A DNA stretch of 64,000 nt, from assembly GCA_963678675.1 (NCBI GenBank), contig OY783199.1:1495501-1559500 (forward strand), written 5' to 3'. Positions 13,041 to 24,793 of the stretch are shown piece after piece; within the stretch, counting starts at the first letter, position 1; each line of letters begins with the position of its first letter. The notes under the pieces were generated by a model, which did not search any database, was not told where the DNA came from, and saw only the letters and a list, made by a program, of their open reading frames with translations. This stretch comes from Xiphydria camelus. Its lineage: Eukaryota > Arthropoda > Insecta > Hymenoptera > Xiphydriidae. Position numbers and translations under genes: made by a program.

Positions 13041-13560
13041 TGCACTGAGAGAAATAATTGCTAGTGTTAAAAAAATATGTCTTGAATCAAGAACGCGGGA
13101 ACTTTTAAATTTTTAAGAATACACATTCTGGGGGTTGAAGGATATATATTCTCGATTCAAAATTAATACCTTTTCGCGGGGAACGAGACATTCTTTCCGC
13201 GCGACAAAATTCATTATTCGAGCTCGCACAGAGACGAAGAATTAGTTTGATCCGCGAAAAATTACTTGCGGCGTTGCGAGTAATTATTTAGTTACATCGA
13301 TTCAATCTTTTTTCATGTTAATTAAATATTTCTTCCTTGCAATGACATACCATTCCATGTGATTGCAAGGAAGAGATATCTGATCCGATGTGATAACAAA
13401 TTTCATTGATCCGAGTAAATAATTACTTGCGACTCTGCAAGTATTTCCCGATCCAACGAATTCTTTTTCTCTGTGTGTCAAATACTTTCTTGCGCGAGGA
13501 AAACCATGGCTTGATCCTGGAATTATATCATATCTTTGATTGAAGAAAACAAAATTCTTC
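13041..13560. mobile_element. MITE with a second MITE nested inside it
   Basis: The outer element begins CACTGAGAGAAATAATTGCT, has words CTTGAATCAAGAAC and GAATACACATTCT, and ends with TTGATCCTGGAATTATATCA at about 13510-13530. The same words occur in order at 53510-53842. Positions 13227-13477 interrupt it with a different TIR element, so this is an insertion into an insertion. Confidence 0.65.
13227..13477. mobile_element. TIR element of the 8670 family, nested
   Basis: Ends CACAGAGACGAAGAATT and the reverse complement of CACACAGAGAAAAAGAATTC. Inside are ATTACTTGCGGCGTTGCGAG and its partner AATTACTTGCGACTCTGCAA. The same arrangement is at 8670-8874, so they are two copies of one family; here it is somewhat longer and sits within another MITE. 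Confidence 0.75.
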
Positions 13561-16500
13561 TCTACCGAAATTCCCTCGGCGTTTTTCGCAAGATAACGAC
13601 GAACATCTCGTCCGACGATATGAGACTTGGATGCAGCATCACTCAGAGACACGCGAAAGGATTCTTACCTTGGCTCCGCCTCGAGGAGTCCCCTCCGGTG
13701 CATCCGAGCGAACGCACCGAGGGGGCCTTTGAATACCACCCGCGAATCTACGCTAACTCGCGTAACGCCTCGCAATTGGAAACGTGCCGGCGAAACGAGG
13801 AAATCGACCATATTAACCAAGCACTCGCGCTCGCTTATCCGCACCGATACACGCGCGCGCGCGCGCGCGCTCCTCCAGAACCCCGAGTGCGATATACGTA
13901 GAAGAGGCACGCGTGTGCGAGGCGCGGATAACGCGCTCGAGCCCGGCTTAACGCGCGCTGCAATTATCGCGAGGAGTTTGCAAACGCGCGGGATCGAACC
14001 GACGTTATTGTCGGTTGTTGGCTAATATCCGTCCGTAATCTCCGCGGCTCTATCCGTATCTACATTTATCTCGGTAGCCCCGCCGTCAGTCGGTCGCTCG
14101 CTCCGCTACCGCTAGAGATCTCGGCGAGCGGCAAGGAAGGGCGCCGCGCCTAGGTGGTCGCTTTCTCTAGCGGCGTATCGGCGCGCGGAAGGCGGCGGCG
14201 TTCGACGGGGTCGAATCACGGAGATGGGAAGTTAATCGGCGGACGTGCTTTGATCGCAGCGGCGGGAAAATTGTCGCGTGTCTTCCTTTATTTTTTATTT
14301 TCTCTTTACGCCGCTTTCTCCCGCTAGCGTCGCAAGGAGCGTCGAAAATCGCGCTCACAGGCCGTCTCGGCACTTTTACCGGTCGTTACGCGCGTGCCTC
14401 CGCGCAACGCGAACGCCGTTAACGCTCGCTGTAACGCGTATAAATATGCGTAATATACGCGCTTCCCTACGACGGTCGATCCGCGGGGCGCTATATCGGC
14501 GCCGATTCCCAACGCGGAGAAAACGCCGCCAAGTTCGTTCACGCGTCGCTGGCTCTCGCCGCGTATTAACGCGACACGGCGATTAGGTAATAGAGATCGT
14601 GCTCGCGCGCGCGCTCTCTCACCGATCTGCGTGTGTACAGCGACGCGCGGTCGCATAACAGGGCAAAAATGCTTGCTCCAGATTCTGCGCGTTAACCCAC
14701 TTGCGCGGGGAGAGTCTGGTACACCGCGCCGCCTCGATGCGCGAGTGTGCGTTCAATTCCGCGCTCGCTCGAGAGAGTGCTCCTCATTTCGGAGCGCGTT
14801 GAGATAATTTAGAAAAAAAAAGAGGACCTCGCGCAACCACTCAATTTTGTCACCCGTGCTCTGCTACTTTGCCATCACCTTCGCGCCCCGTCGAATTTAC
14901 GGCGCAGCCGCGAACACCAACGCTCGCCTCGAAGACGTTGCGAAATTTCGAACGACCTCCTTCGGATGTCGAATATCTTCTAATCCATCCGACGCGCCTC
15001 AAAAATGCCGCTAACCTCGCGCCGAGGACTTTGAACCGAGGCGTCCGACGCACCGCAGCGTCCGTTCCACCGACGAAATCGATGGAAAACCGATCCCATC
15101 CATCCGCTCTCGGCGAACTTGGGTATTCCGCGCACAACGTCCGATAGATCGAGCGCGTTTTTCCGTCACTCGGCATTTCTTGCATTTCAGTTCGACCGAG
15201 GGACGCCCGCTGGACCACACCGCGAGTAGGAGCGAAATTATCGGTGAGTGGTTAGGCCCGCTTTACGAGATTTTTTGTTCGAATCCACCACCGTCCGGTG
15301 AAGCCGCGCGCCCATCGCCGAATACGACGCCAGTCATCGGTCGCCAATTAACATTTTTTTTTTCTCGCGAGGAGATCGACCGTTTAATTCGCGCGCGTAG
15401 GTACGTTGCTCCATTCGGATCGACGCACCTCGCGCGATATGGTGTCGTCTTGGAACTCGCGGGAGACGCGCGCGCGCGCGCCTCATCGCTCGATCGCGTG
15501 CGCCTTGGAGTTCGATTCCGCGCACGTGTTCCAAAATAAAAAGATCAGCGGACCGTTCTCGGTATCGTATAATTACGTTATCGATGTGCTTCGACTTCTT
15601 CTCTGTTTTACCAAATGCGGCAAGAAATGCCGGCCGCGCGTTTTTTGCCGCGCGCGGTGCTGAGGTTTTTCGTCGTCACGACAATCGCTGTAGTTCGCGA
15701 TGCACGGCGAGCTGTGTTTTTTGCGCTGGATGAAATTTCTTTTTTTTTTTCAGCAACGGCATAGTAACCGAAATTACGTTGAGAGGAATATCACTCACAC
15801 CGCTGCTAAAACACGATCGATCGGTGCAGCGATATTTCTGCCCGCAGCCGAAATATGATTTTTCTTCTCCGATGTACTCCGGGGCACCGATCGCTCTCAG
15901 CCATGATGCTCGGTATCGATTCGGAGTCGCGTCGAGGAAACGACAGTCATCGATGGCTAATTAACATTCTTTGTTTTTTTTTTTCGAAAGATCGCGCGTA
16001 CAATTTGCCGGCGTACGTTGCCCCGTCCGAATCGACACTCGGCGAGATATCGGGGCACGCGAAATATGCAGCCGTTCGGGAGGCGAGGGATCGCGTGCGA
16101 CTGTGATTTCGTGCGCGCGAATCGGTCGATCCGAGAAGGCATTAAATGGAGTAATTATCCTACTTGACGATGTAATTGCTACCAGTAAGTAATAAATGGA
16201 GTAATTATTCCTACCGTGTGATGCGTCACGGAAAGGCGGTGCCAAAATTAATAGCCGTTCACCTGAAATCGATATTTCTGAATTCGATTTTTCTTCGCGT
16301 TAAACACACAGGCCACGCAGAGGTCATCTCGTTCGGCGGTACTTTCCAATTTCTTTCGCCTGTCAACTCGTTAAGAATTTCGAGACAGCCGCGTGCAGCG
16401 GTGCGTATTTTTCTGGGAATAGAGTGGCAATTAAAAAAATATTGCGATTCTACGCGGAAACCGGTCTATCCGAGAAAGTTAAAAATCAGAGGCTCTGGAT

Positions 16501-17879
16501 CAAACTGGGCGAGACTGACGCCTTATCGATTGGATAATCATTTTCGCTCGACGATCGTGTAACATCAAATGATTTCATCGCCGAATATTCCAACTTTTTC
16601 CGCCACTTTCTCCGCCGATGACTCTTCTTCCTCTTCGTAACTTCCGCAGTTGGAAGCTTCGGTTCGCGGGGAAGAGTTCGGTGAAGAAATGGGTTCCTTC
16701 TTCGAGAGAGCGAGGCGCGGTGCGGGTGTGTCGTCTTCGCGCTTCAGCGACGTCTCGTCCGACGATAAATTGCATCAGTCTCGTTAATCCCGTCGTCGAT
16801 TAATACCGTACGACTGCAGAGAACGCGATAAAAGTAGAAACGTCCCGGTGATATTCCGCCTTCCGGACGGCGTTGCGCAACGTTACGTCAGCCACTTCCG
16901 TATCGACTTCCGTACATAACGAGCCCCCCTGGTTCGACGTCGTTTTCTACCAGATTTCGTCGCCGGTCGTAATGTTTTCGACACTTTTGGCGCGGTAATA
17001 ATCCGTTGTGTACAGTACCTGCATCCCTCGTGGTGCTGTACATATAATAATACACATAGGTGCCTATTAATTCGACATTAGATGTACACCTAACGGTGAT
17101 CGCTTTTTCCCGGTTTACGGTTATATCGCGCGTCCTACCGTCTCGGCGATATAATAATCCACGCTTTAACGTGCAGTCGAGATCGTCGTCGCCGCTGCAG
17201 CGTAACGGCAAATATCGCGCTCCCTCTCCTTTCTTTTTCTCCGCGGCCAAACGAAACGTTCGCCCGCACGTATCGAGGAATTCCTCCTTCCTCTCGCTTT
17301 CGTTCTACCGCGTCGCGCTCTTCGGGTCCACCGACGACTACTGTGCCTGTAACGGGAAAGGTTCGCGCGTCTCTCCTGAAAGAGCAAATACCCGTATAAC
17401 GATATCGGCGCGACGCACAAGTCCACCTTACGGTATTCGGGCGAATACGATGCTTGGTTCCGTCTTCGCCGTCTTATCTTTCCTCTGCCCTCCGCGGGTC
17501 TTTTTCTTCCATCCACGGGATGAGGCGACGGGCACGACGGCGAATACGTGACGCATTGTCACGCTGATGGAGTTTAAATGAACTACGAGCACCGCTCGTC
17601 CGCGCGCTCTATCCGCTCGCCGTTGTCTTCGAACTTTGTGTCTTCGTTTTCCCCCGCGCGACAAGAGTGCACTGACATCTCGCGCGAATTTTGCGTCTAG
17701 TCGGCGTGTTCCGTGTTGAGCGATCTTTTTTTTTTTTTACATTAGCCACGTCTTTGCTATACAGGGTATATTTCATCGGAAAATGTACCGTGGTTTATGA
17801 TAACTCGAAAATCGAATAATTTTCATCAGTTCGCTATGATTCGAGAGTCGCAGATATCTTGCTATTCCTTTGACCTACC
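13561..17879. other. CpG-rich non-coding stretch
   Basis: Holds a (CG)n run at 13855-13870, the 16 bp direct repeat at 16145-16224 and T-runs near 15352, 15738, 15973 and 17727. No gene recognised; long frames on opposing strands overlap throughout. Confidence 0.5.
16145..16224 (+). repeat. Short direct repeat (TAAATGGAGTAATTAT)
   Basis: TTAAATGGAGTAATTATCCT at 16142-16161 recurs as ATAAATGGAGTAATTATTCC at about 16193-16212, 51 bases apart. Two copies only. Confidence 0.6.
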
Positions 17880-18240
17880 TTTTCCCAATATGTTTTGGAT
17901 TTGTCGAATCAGCGCGAGAAAATAGATACGTTCGATAGGGGGTGGTTGATCGGTCGGTCGGTGAAATCCGATTTCAGAGATTTCAATTTTTGCGAAAAAT
18001 TTCGCCCCTCGACATTTTGGCAAAAATCAAATTCTCCGAAATCGATCACTCGACCACGCGCTGTCTTGTATATTTTTTTCTCCCGCTGATTACGAAAATC
18101 ATGGTGATCAGATCGACATCTCAAAGGAAATAAAAGATATCGATGATTATTTATGTACGAGAGACCTTTGAGATTATCTCGATACATTGGTCATCTTCGA
18201 AATCAGCGCAAAAAAACACGTCGAATGAGCTGATCGAAAG
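17880..18240. repeat. R1 hairpin repeat, copy B
   Basis: TTGCGAAAAATTTCGCCCCT separates two inverted halves. The left half has the inverted CGATTTCAGAGATTTCAATT word and the right half has GAAATCGATCACTCGACCAC, then TTTTTTTCTCCCGCTGATTA. The copy runs on into the palindromic segment AAAGATATCGATGATTATTT. Both halves are the same sequence in opposite orientation. Confidence 0.7.
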
Positions 18241-20163
18241 TTCGTTTCCATTGTTATCATTATCATTATTATGTATACGAAAACAAGAATTGTCTTCCCA
18301 GTTCGAAACGACTGATCCCGCGGAATTTTAAAGGTGCACGGAGAAAGTTGCTCCTTCAATATTTATCAACAGTGTCAACGTTCGTCTCTCGACGCACCGC
18401 TCTTTCTCTCGGCGGACTCTCACGGGTTTCGGAGACAAGATCATCTCTCGACTCTTCGGTATGCGAGGGGCCACTCCTCGTCACCGCGTTCCTCGGCGAC
18501 GGGTCGATTTTAACGTCGACGCGGGAGAGGGCCTCGCTGAATCTTCCGGCTCCGACGCCCGGTTCAAACTGTTTCGGCCGACTGTACCGCGAGCACCGGC
18601 CATGCCATGCATCGCCGATGAGAATATGACCCCGGCGAGAAGCCGGCGAGTAAACTATAGGCGTTGCAGGACTTCGGTGGTGGGAGTACCGCAAGGGGGG
18701 AGGGGGTCAATCCTCGGTCCACCATTATATTCCTCGACGAAGACACGAGTCTCGGAGAGCGGGTTCACCGCGCGCGCGCGCGCGCGCGCGCTGTGCGGCG
18801 CCCTGAAATACCGCGACGAGGCGGCCGGGAGATTCTTTGTGTTCGACGCTGTATTTTTCTCGATCCCGTTAAATAATTTTAACTCGGCGCGTCGGGATAC
18901 CCCCTCGCAGCGCCGATCGAAAGATTAATTATCGTGAAAAAGAAAAGACGCGAAATCGCCGTTGACGAATTTCACTACGACGCGTTTCGCAACGACGCGT
19001 GGTCCAAACTGTTACATCTCCTACGACGTACCAGCCAGCAGTCGTCTCGCTCTATCGAATCGATCTCTTCAGAACCGAATATAACCAGTTATCGTTACAC
19101 ACGCACGCCGATCGATAATCGCGCGCGGTCGAGTCGCTAATCGTCGACACCGCCTCCGACTTCTCTGCCCGGACGACGGATGGGCACGTTGATTACCCGG
19201 ATCGTCTTCGCCAGGTTTCGCCGTGTCGCGCGGTCACTCGATCTCAGAGCGCGAATAACGAGACGATCCCCTCTCCCTTCGAGGCTACCGTCGAATTTCG
19301 CAAAACCGCAACACCCCGGAGCTCCAGGTTTTTCTTGCTTCCGCGTCACTCGTTTTCTCGTATTTTCCGTGCCGTCATCTCGCGCCACCCCGAAACGAAA
19401 TCGTCCCCGCATCGCGCTCGCTCCTCGCATCACCGGCGCACGCGCGGCCCCGCCGTGATCTCCGGTATTCCCTCGCGACGCGTCGGCCGGGATGTCCGGG
19501 GTCATCGACGAGGGGTCACGTCGCTCGCATGGCACCGGGGATTTTTTCCCTCCCGACGGCGTAGCCCCCGGCTCGCGGCGCGCGCGAAGGAGTGGGAGTA
19601 TAAAACCGATGAAGATGCCGCGCGCGCGCGCGCGTCCGTGTAGCGTTCGCGTCTGCCAGGTGCGCACGAAAGGGACGTTTCCTCGCGGGTATCTCTACCT
19701 GCGATTTGTCCGGAACCCTTTAACGACCGACGCGCACGCGCGCTGCGAGGATCGTCGGGCTTCGAAGCCCCGCGAGTTTCACGTTTCAGCGGAGCCGAGA
19801 TGGTATCCTAGGCGCGCGCGCGCGTGCATCTATACGTGCATGTGTGTACGGCACACGCGTCTCTATTCAAGCTCGTTAACCTTTCGGGTGAACCCGAGCG
19901 TATCACTTTCAGGTCGAATCGGACATTCGTCTTGTACCGAATCGGGCCGCGCGGTCTCGGGAGCAGCGGCTGCTTATCCGCGCGCATGTATGTACGTAAG
20001 TGACATTTACCATTCGAGGCCAGACTTTCTGGCCGGGCGAGAAACTTCGATCGCTGCTATCTCACTATCAATGAACTTTTGGCCTACATCGATATAAGAT
20101 TTTACGTAGATCAAAATGTCATCTTCAATAAAGTATTATGTAAATACGAGCCAAAAGCTCATG
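18241..20163. other. CpG-rich non-coding stretch
   Basis: (CG)n runs at 18769-18791 and 19618-19633. A 201-codon frame at 19492-20097 is Arg/Ser/Ala-rich and matched by a 176-codon frame on the other strand over part of its length, so I treat both as compositional. Confidence 0.5.
18769..18791. repeat. (CG)n dinucleotide repeat
   Basis: About 23 bases of alternating CG. Similar (CG)n runs occur at 5103-5117, 13855-13870, 19618-19633, 36986-37003 and 53268-53282. These are frequent in this CpG-rich genome and can adopt Z-form DNA, but nothing here shows a function. Confidence 0.9.
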
Positions 20164-20331
20164 TATACACTGAAAAAAGTATTTAGCTAATCCAGCTATA
20201 TTTCTGGCTGCCTCGGACACAACTAGAAAAATATTGCTATCGTAGCAAGAATTCTTGCTGTTGCGAAGAAAATTATCACTGCAATTACTATAATTTTTTC
20301 TAGTTGTGGCCAAATTTTTTTGAGTGTATAT
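20164..20331. mobile_element. Small palindromic MITE
   Basis: Outer ends TATACACTGAAAAAAG and the reverse complement of TATACACTCAAAAAAATT. An inner inverted pair, ACAACTAGAAAAATATTGC with ACAACTAGAAAAAATTATAG, flanks a GCAAGAATTCTTGC palindrome. No coding sequence. Confidence 0.7.
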
Positions 20332-20994
20332 AATGAGTAGGAATAATGATTCAAATTTTTTCTTCCCGGCGAGTAAGTTTAGCCTCGTGTGATCTACGAG
20401 TGCGTTCCATTTGAAATGGCTGGGGAAGGACTTTTTCAGATATACATATCCGCACGTACGGCCTCTCACGAATAATTATTCGATACGGGCTGTACACCTG
20501 GATTATATCGGAGACACGCCGAGTTTCGTCACACGCGCCGCGACACACGTGTGTGGGTTCGAGTATACCGCGTAACGGACGCGATAGCCCGAGGCCCCTC
20601 CGATTCCGGCGCCCTGGTAGCGCGATCCACATATCGATCGCCGTATCGAAACTTCTCGTCGAGTCTCTGATTCGTCGTCGTGCAGCTTCTCAGGAGATCC
20701 GAGGTGTTTCTCGATTATCGTACGGGTGGGATTTCGCGTAGGTATTTACCGATTTGGTGATTCCTTTTTTCTCCTCTTCTTTAAATTGTTGGCACCGCGC
20801 CCAGCACGGGAGCTGATTGCCAAATGGCCAATATCTGTTACCGTTTTCCTCCTGCTTGAGAAACCTCCTCGTGTGACCCGGGTGACGTGGTATCATTACA
20901 TGCTACGGTAAGATATGACGGGGTAGCGGTCGAGTCGACCCTCGCAACCTCTATACTATACCGACGACCGTACAGTCGCCAGACAAGATCGAGT
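20332..20994. other. Non-coding, no gene seen
   Basis: Moderately GC-rich sequence between two small mobile elements. No recognisable feature. Confidence 0.45.
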
Positions 20995-21241
20995 TTAACA
21001 CTGAAACTACCGCAACCGGTCAATTTGACCGGTGTCTTATTCAGAGTTCCATTCAACCTCAATTATTTCGTAACCCGTGAGGTTTTTGTGAAAATTGGTA
21101 AAATACTTTTTTGTCGAGCACATTTCGGTCTACAAAAAAGTTCTGTAGCAGTGTGGACGAAAAATCCACGGATAACGAGATAATCACCCGCCAAAACGAC
21201 CGTCTTATGGAAGCGCGACCATTCGGTAGTTCTAGTGTTAA
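20995..21241. mobile_element. piggyBac-type MITE flanked by TTAA (~240 bp)
   Basis: TTAA at 20995-20998 is followed by CACTGAAACTACCG. TTAA at 21238-21241 is preceded by the reverse complement of CACTAGAACTACCG. Just inside the left end is a 19 bp palindrome (ACCGGTCAATTTGACCGGT). There is no coding sequence. TTAA duplication and CAC ends place it with piggyBac-type non-autonomous elements. Its ends differ from those of the 26-30 kb composite, so it is a separate family. Confidence 0.8.
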
Positions 21242-23334
21242 TGACGCATCGCCGCGGCGCGAGGCCCGGAAAAGGAAAAAGAAAACACGGGGAAGACCAG
21301 ACGGTTCGGTCGAGTGTCTCGTTTGACCCCACACACACACAGACGCGCGCGCGCGGAGAACGAGGTTCCGGGCGGTTATCAAAGGACAGAAGCAGAGATC
21401 TACGCGGCGGCGGTCCCGTCTCGCTCGTCTCTCGTCGAGCAAAACAGGCGCTGTCCGACGTATTGGCCGACACGGGGTACGACGCCTCGACGCATCCGCG
21501 GCGATCGTCCGGTTCGGAATGTCGTAATCGGCACCGATCGCCCGTAAATAAAGAGAAGATCCCATTGTGATCCGGCGGGTCTTCGACCCATTGTGCGGCG
21601 GACTACATAGAATCTATCGTGTATTATGCCGCGCCGAGAGACCGAACGGATAGATAAATAGGTACCGTACACGGGAATGGCAGGCCGGGGTCGGGGAGAG
21701 GCTGCGGGGCACTTGGGACCACGCTAAAGAGCGCACCACCGCCCGGGAGAACAATGGGAGGCCCTCACTGTAATCGGAAGTAAGTCTTGTCAGTGTAATG
21801 CGTAACTGTACACGGTGAACGGCTAATTTCGCTCCATGGCCATTATACGCGATATCGTATCGGCGGATTAAAATTCAGTCGGGTCTCTCCCCCCGGAAGG
21901 TCGTTGCTTCCTTGTTTCAAGAGGCGGGTGGGAGGGAGGGAAGAAGAAGAAGAAGCATTTATCTTGCTCTAGGGCCGCAGAGGCCCTCTGAGAGCACGCA
22001 AAAGGTCCGAATAAATGAATAACAAAGAAAGCAACTAAGAGAGTAAACGAGTGAAAAGAGATAAAGTTAATAATAGATAATAGAACGGCCTAGACTAAGA
22101 AAATAAGGTAAATAAAAAAAAATTTTTTTACAAAACAAATAATACGGACTAAACTAACAAAGTAAAATATAGCAAGTGCAAGTAAATGATACGAATAAGC
22201 GCTTAAGAAGTACGCAAACGCAAAAACAAGATGCAAAGGAGAAAAGAAAAAGAAAGAGCGAGGGAGCGAGAGAGAGGCGGCCAGTTTTTCGTTGGCAAGT
22301 TTATTCGAATTTCGGCTTACAGGGTGAAATCGGCACGGGGTCCATTTCTCGAATACTTACAAATTACGAATTTCAGATCGATCGTCAGCATTTCGTATCC
22401 GGTACTCAAACGTATCGCGGAAAACGCCAGTCGTGCAGCACCTTACGCGTCTAAACGTGCACTCGGAAAATTGAACCCGACTGTAATATCGCATCAGCAA
22501 CCATCCGTGCACCTTGGTCACGCGCGAAGGAGGAAGTTCGATCGCTCTCCTTACGGTTGTATACTTGACCAGTCGAGTCGCCAAATCCTAGTTGGCCGAT
22601 ACGGCGTACCGTTAGCCGCGGGTCGCCGAGGTGGCTCGATAGAATTGAACTGAATATCGCATCGAGATCCCGCCCGTTCGCATTCGCAATATTTGTCCAA
22701 CGCCAACGAGTATAACGGAGCCTCGGCTCTATCGGGTTGTAACAATTCGACGTTTGGAATTTCGTGCGATGCGAGAAAAAAAAAAAGAAAACGATTCATC
22801 GTGTCCGTCGACCGACATTCGCGAACACGGTCTTCGTCGTTTACGCTTGCGGTATATCCGTTTGCGTTCTCGTGATTTTCGAAATCGCGTCGCCTTTACA
22901 GAGCCTTTCTTTCCTCGTGCGCTATAGATGGCGACGCACGTGCAAGTGAGCCTTTACTCGGACGGAAAGTACACCTCGGCTGGTGTAAAGGGCAGAAGCA
23001 CCGTGTAAGGCTGGGTACTTGACGAGGTACTTCCTGGTTCTAAAAGTACGTACGTTGCGCGACCTTATTCGGTGCTTCTGTTCTCGGCTCGCGACTTGCA
23101 CTTTCGGTGTGCATTGATTGCTCGTTGTTCGATCGTTCTAATGAGCCACGAACGAGTTATTTTCTTATTTAAATGGGAATTGACCGACTAAACGTTCCCT
23201 CTTATTCGATACTTTACAACTCGTACAAATGCTGCATGCCACAAATTATCATTCGTGAAAGAGTTTACACGACGAGCTGGAAAACCTCGAGTGAACATAT
23301 CCCTGTAAACTCCGTATCAAAAGGAACCGAAAAA
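21242..23334. other. Non-coding stretch with A-rich tract
   Basis: Apart from the A-rich tract (21990-22272), a GGA/GAA-rich run is at 21925-21957. No gene recognised. Frames at 22231-22653 begin inside the purine tract and are low complexity. Confidence 0.45.
21990..22272 (+). repeat. A-rich, strand-asymmetric tract
   Basis: About 280 bases are dominated by A and AG words (AATAAATGAATAACAAAGAA, AAAGAAAAAGAAAGAGCGAG) with very few pyrimidines on the + strand, in the midst of GC-rich sequence. There is no period and no TIR. It may be a degraded poly-A or retroelement tail, or a purine tract prone to unusual structure. Confidence 0.4.
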
Positions 23335-23870
23335 AATGGACACTTCTAGAATTGCACACCGGGTCATCCGTATTCAATGTATTTTTTTGTATGCTGATTC
23401 CAAAAATCATTTATTTATCGATGGGATTTATCATGGGAAGACAAATTTCTCGTGCATAGAATCACCGATATCGATTATTGTATATTTTCTTCGAGATGTT
23501 GCCCTGATAACCGTGATTTTCGTAATCAGCGTGAAAAAATACACAAGATAGGATGGTCCAGCGATCGAGATTCCAGAGATTACGATTTTCGCGAAAAATT
23601 GAAATCTAAAATTTCATTCCGGGTCATCCTATCCGATGTATTTTATCGCGCCGATTTCGAAAATCACGAACACATCGAGGAAGTTCCCAAGGAACGCCGG
23701 GACTTCGATGACTTCTTGCGAAGAAAAAATGCGTTCCGCATAAAATCATCGATATCTCATATTTTGCTCGAGATATCGGCCTGATAACCGTGCTTTTCGC
23801 AATCCGCGTTAAAAGGTACACGGGATAATCGATTCCAGAAATCTTGATTTTGCGGCAAAACGTCGAGAGG
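23335..23870. repeat. R1 hairpin repeat, copy C (two units)
   Basis: Two successive inverted pairs occur, with the words AATCAGCGTGAAAAAATACA, CAAGATAGGATGGTCCAGCG and GATATCTCATATTTTGCTCG. The fragment is more diverged than copies D and G. Plus-strand translation of the second unit reads YRADFENHEHIEEVPKERRD, the recurrent R1 peptide. Confidence 0.7.
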
Positions 23871-24382
23871 TACAAAAGAGGAATAACTCTTGGGGGTCGT
23901 GCAGCAACAACATGCCGCGCGGGTGAAGGATTCACGCGTTGCGAAACCGTCTTACGCGCCAGCACCGTCGTTCGCGCAGTGCAGCGCGCGCCGCGCATCG
24001 TACTTGCAGATGACTCCCACCCCGCCGCGCTCCGTCACGCAATTACAAAAGAAGGGGTCACCTCGTCCAGCGACCCTTCGGCGCTCGCCTTCATCCTCGC
24101 TCCTCATCTCTCCGTGCACACGTACGTATGCGCGCGGCTGCCCCGCACACACGTGCGCGACACCTTACGCTCGCGCCGTTAACGACTACCGCGTGCTCAC
24201 TCGGTGGATTGATCGATCTTCGCTCGTTCCGTCGTACCTCGCCGCTGCTCGCGTAGTCTCGGTCGTCAACCCCGTGGAGAAAAATCGCAGCGACGCAACG
24301 CGATTTGCGGCTCTCCTTCATCTCTCCTCTTCAAGTTCTCTTCCTTTCTCCAGAAGGGATTTGGTCAACGCATTATCCCTTA
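23871..24382. other. Non-coding, no gene seen
   Basis: CpG-rich; overlapping open frames on both strands only. Confidence 0.45.
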
Positions 24383-24793
24383 TAAGGGATCCCTCGTAAG
24401 AAAAGAAAAATGATTACCACTCTCCTCTGAAACTTTGCGAGTAGCTTCATTTTGCCGAGTGTGCCAGCTTTTTTATCTGCGAAAATTGACAAACATGTCA
24501 AAATTATGAATATTGTCGGACTGGACATACCCGGCAGAAAACTTGTCGGACAAAATGTTACCGTTTGATTTCACAAATATTTATCTCACTTCGAGCATGG
24601 AATCAGCTTGTCGGTCATCGATAAACAGAATTCATAAATTGTACAGAATTATTTATTAATATCAAGAAACCCCGGCGGCAACCAGATTTTTCGCAGATAA
24701 AAAAGTTGGCAGACTCGGCAAAATGAAGCTACTACAACAGAGTTTCAGAGGAGTGGTAATCATTTTTTTTTCTTTCTTATGAGGGACCCCTTA
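24383..24793. mobile_element. Palindromic element with ~100 bp inverted ends (411 bp)
   Basis: The left arm (24383 to ~24486: TAAGGGATCCCTCGTAAG, then TGATTACCACTCTCCTCTGA, then GCTTTTTTATCTGCGAAAA) is matched in inverted order by the right arm (~24687-24793), with a few mismatches and small indels. The ~200 bp middle is AT-rich. Perhaps a foldback or MITE; no target-site duplication is certain. Confidence 0.75.

Noticed and set aside
13855..13870. (CG)n runs as possible CRISPR-like or origin repeats
   Set aside because: Simple dinucleotide runs with no spacer structure; common throughout the window.
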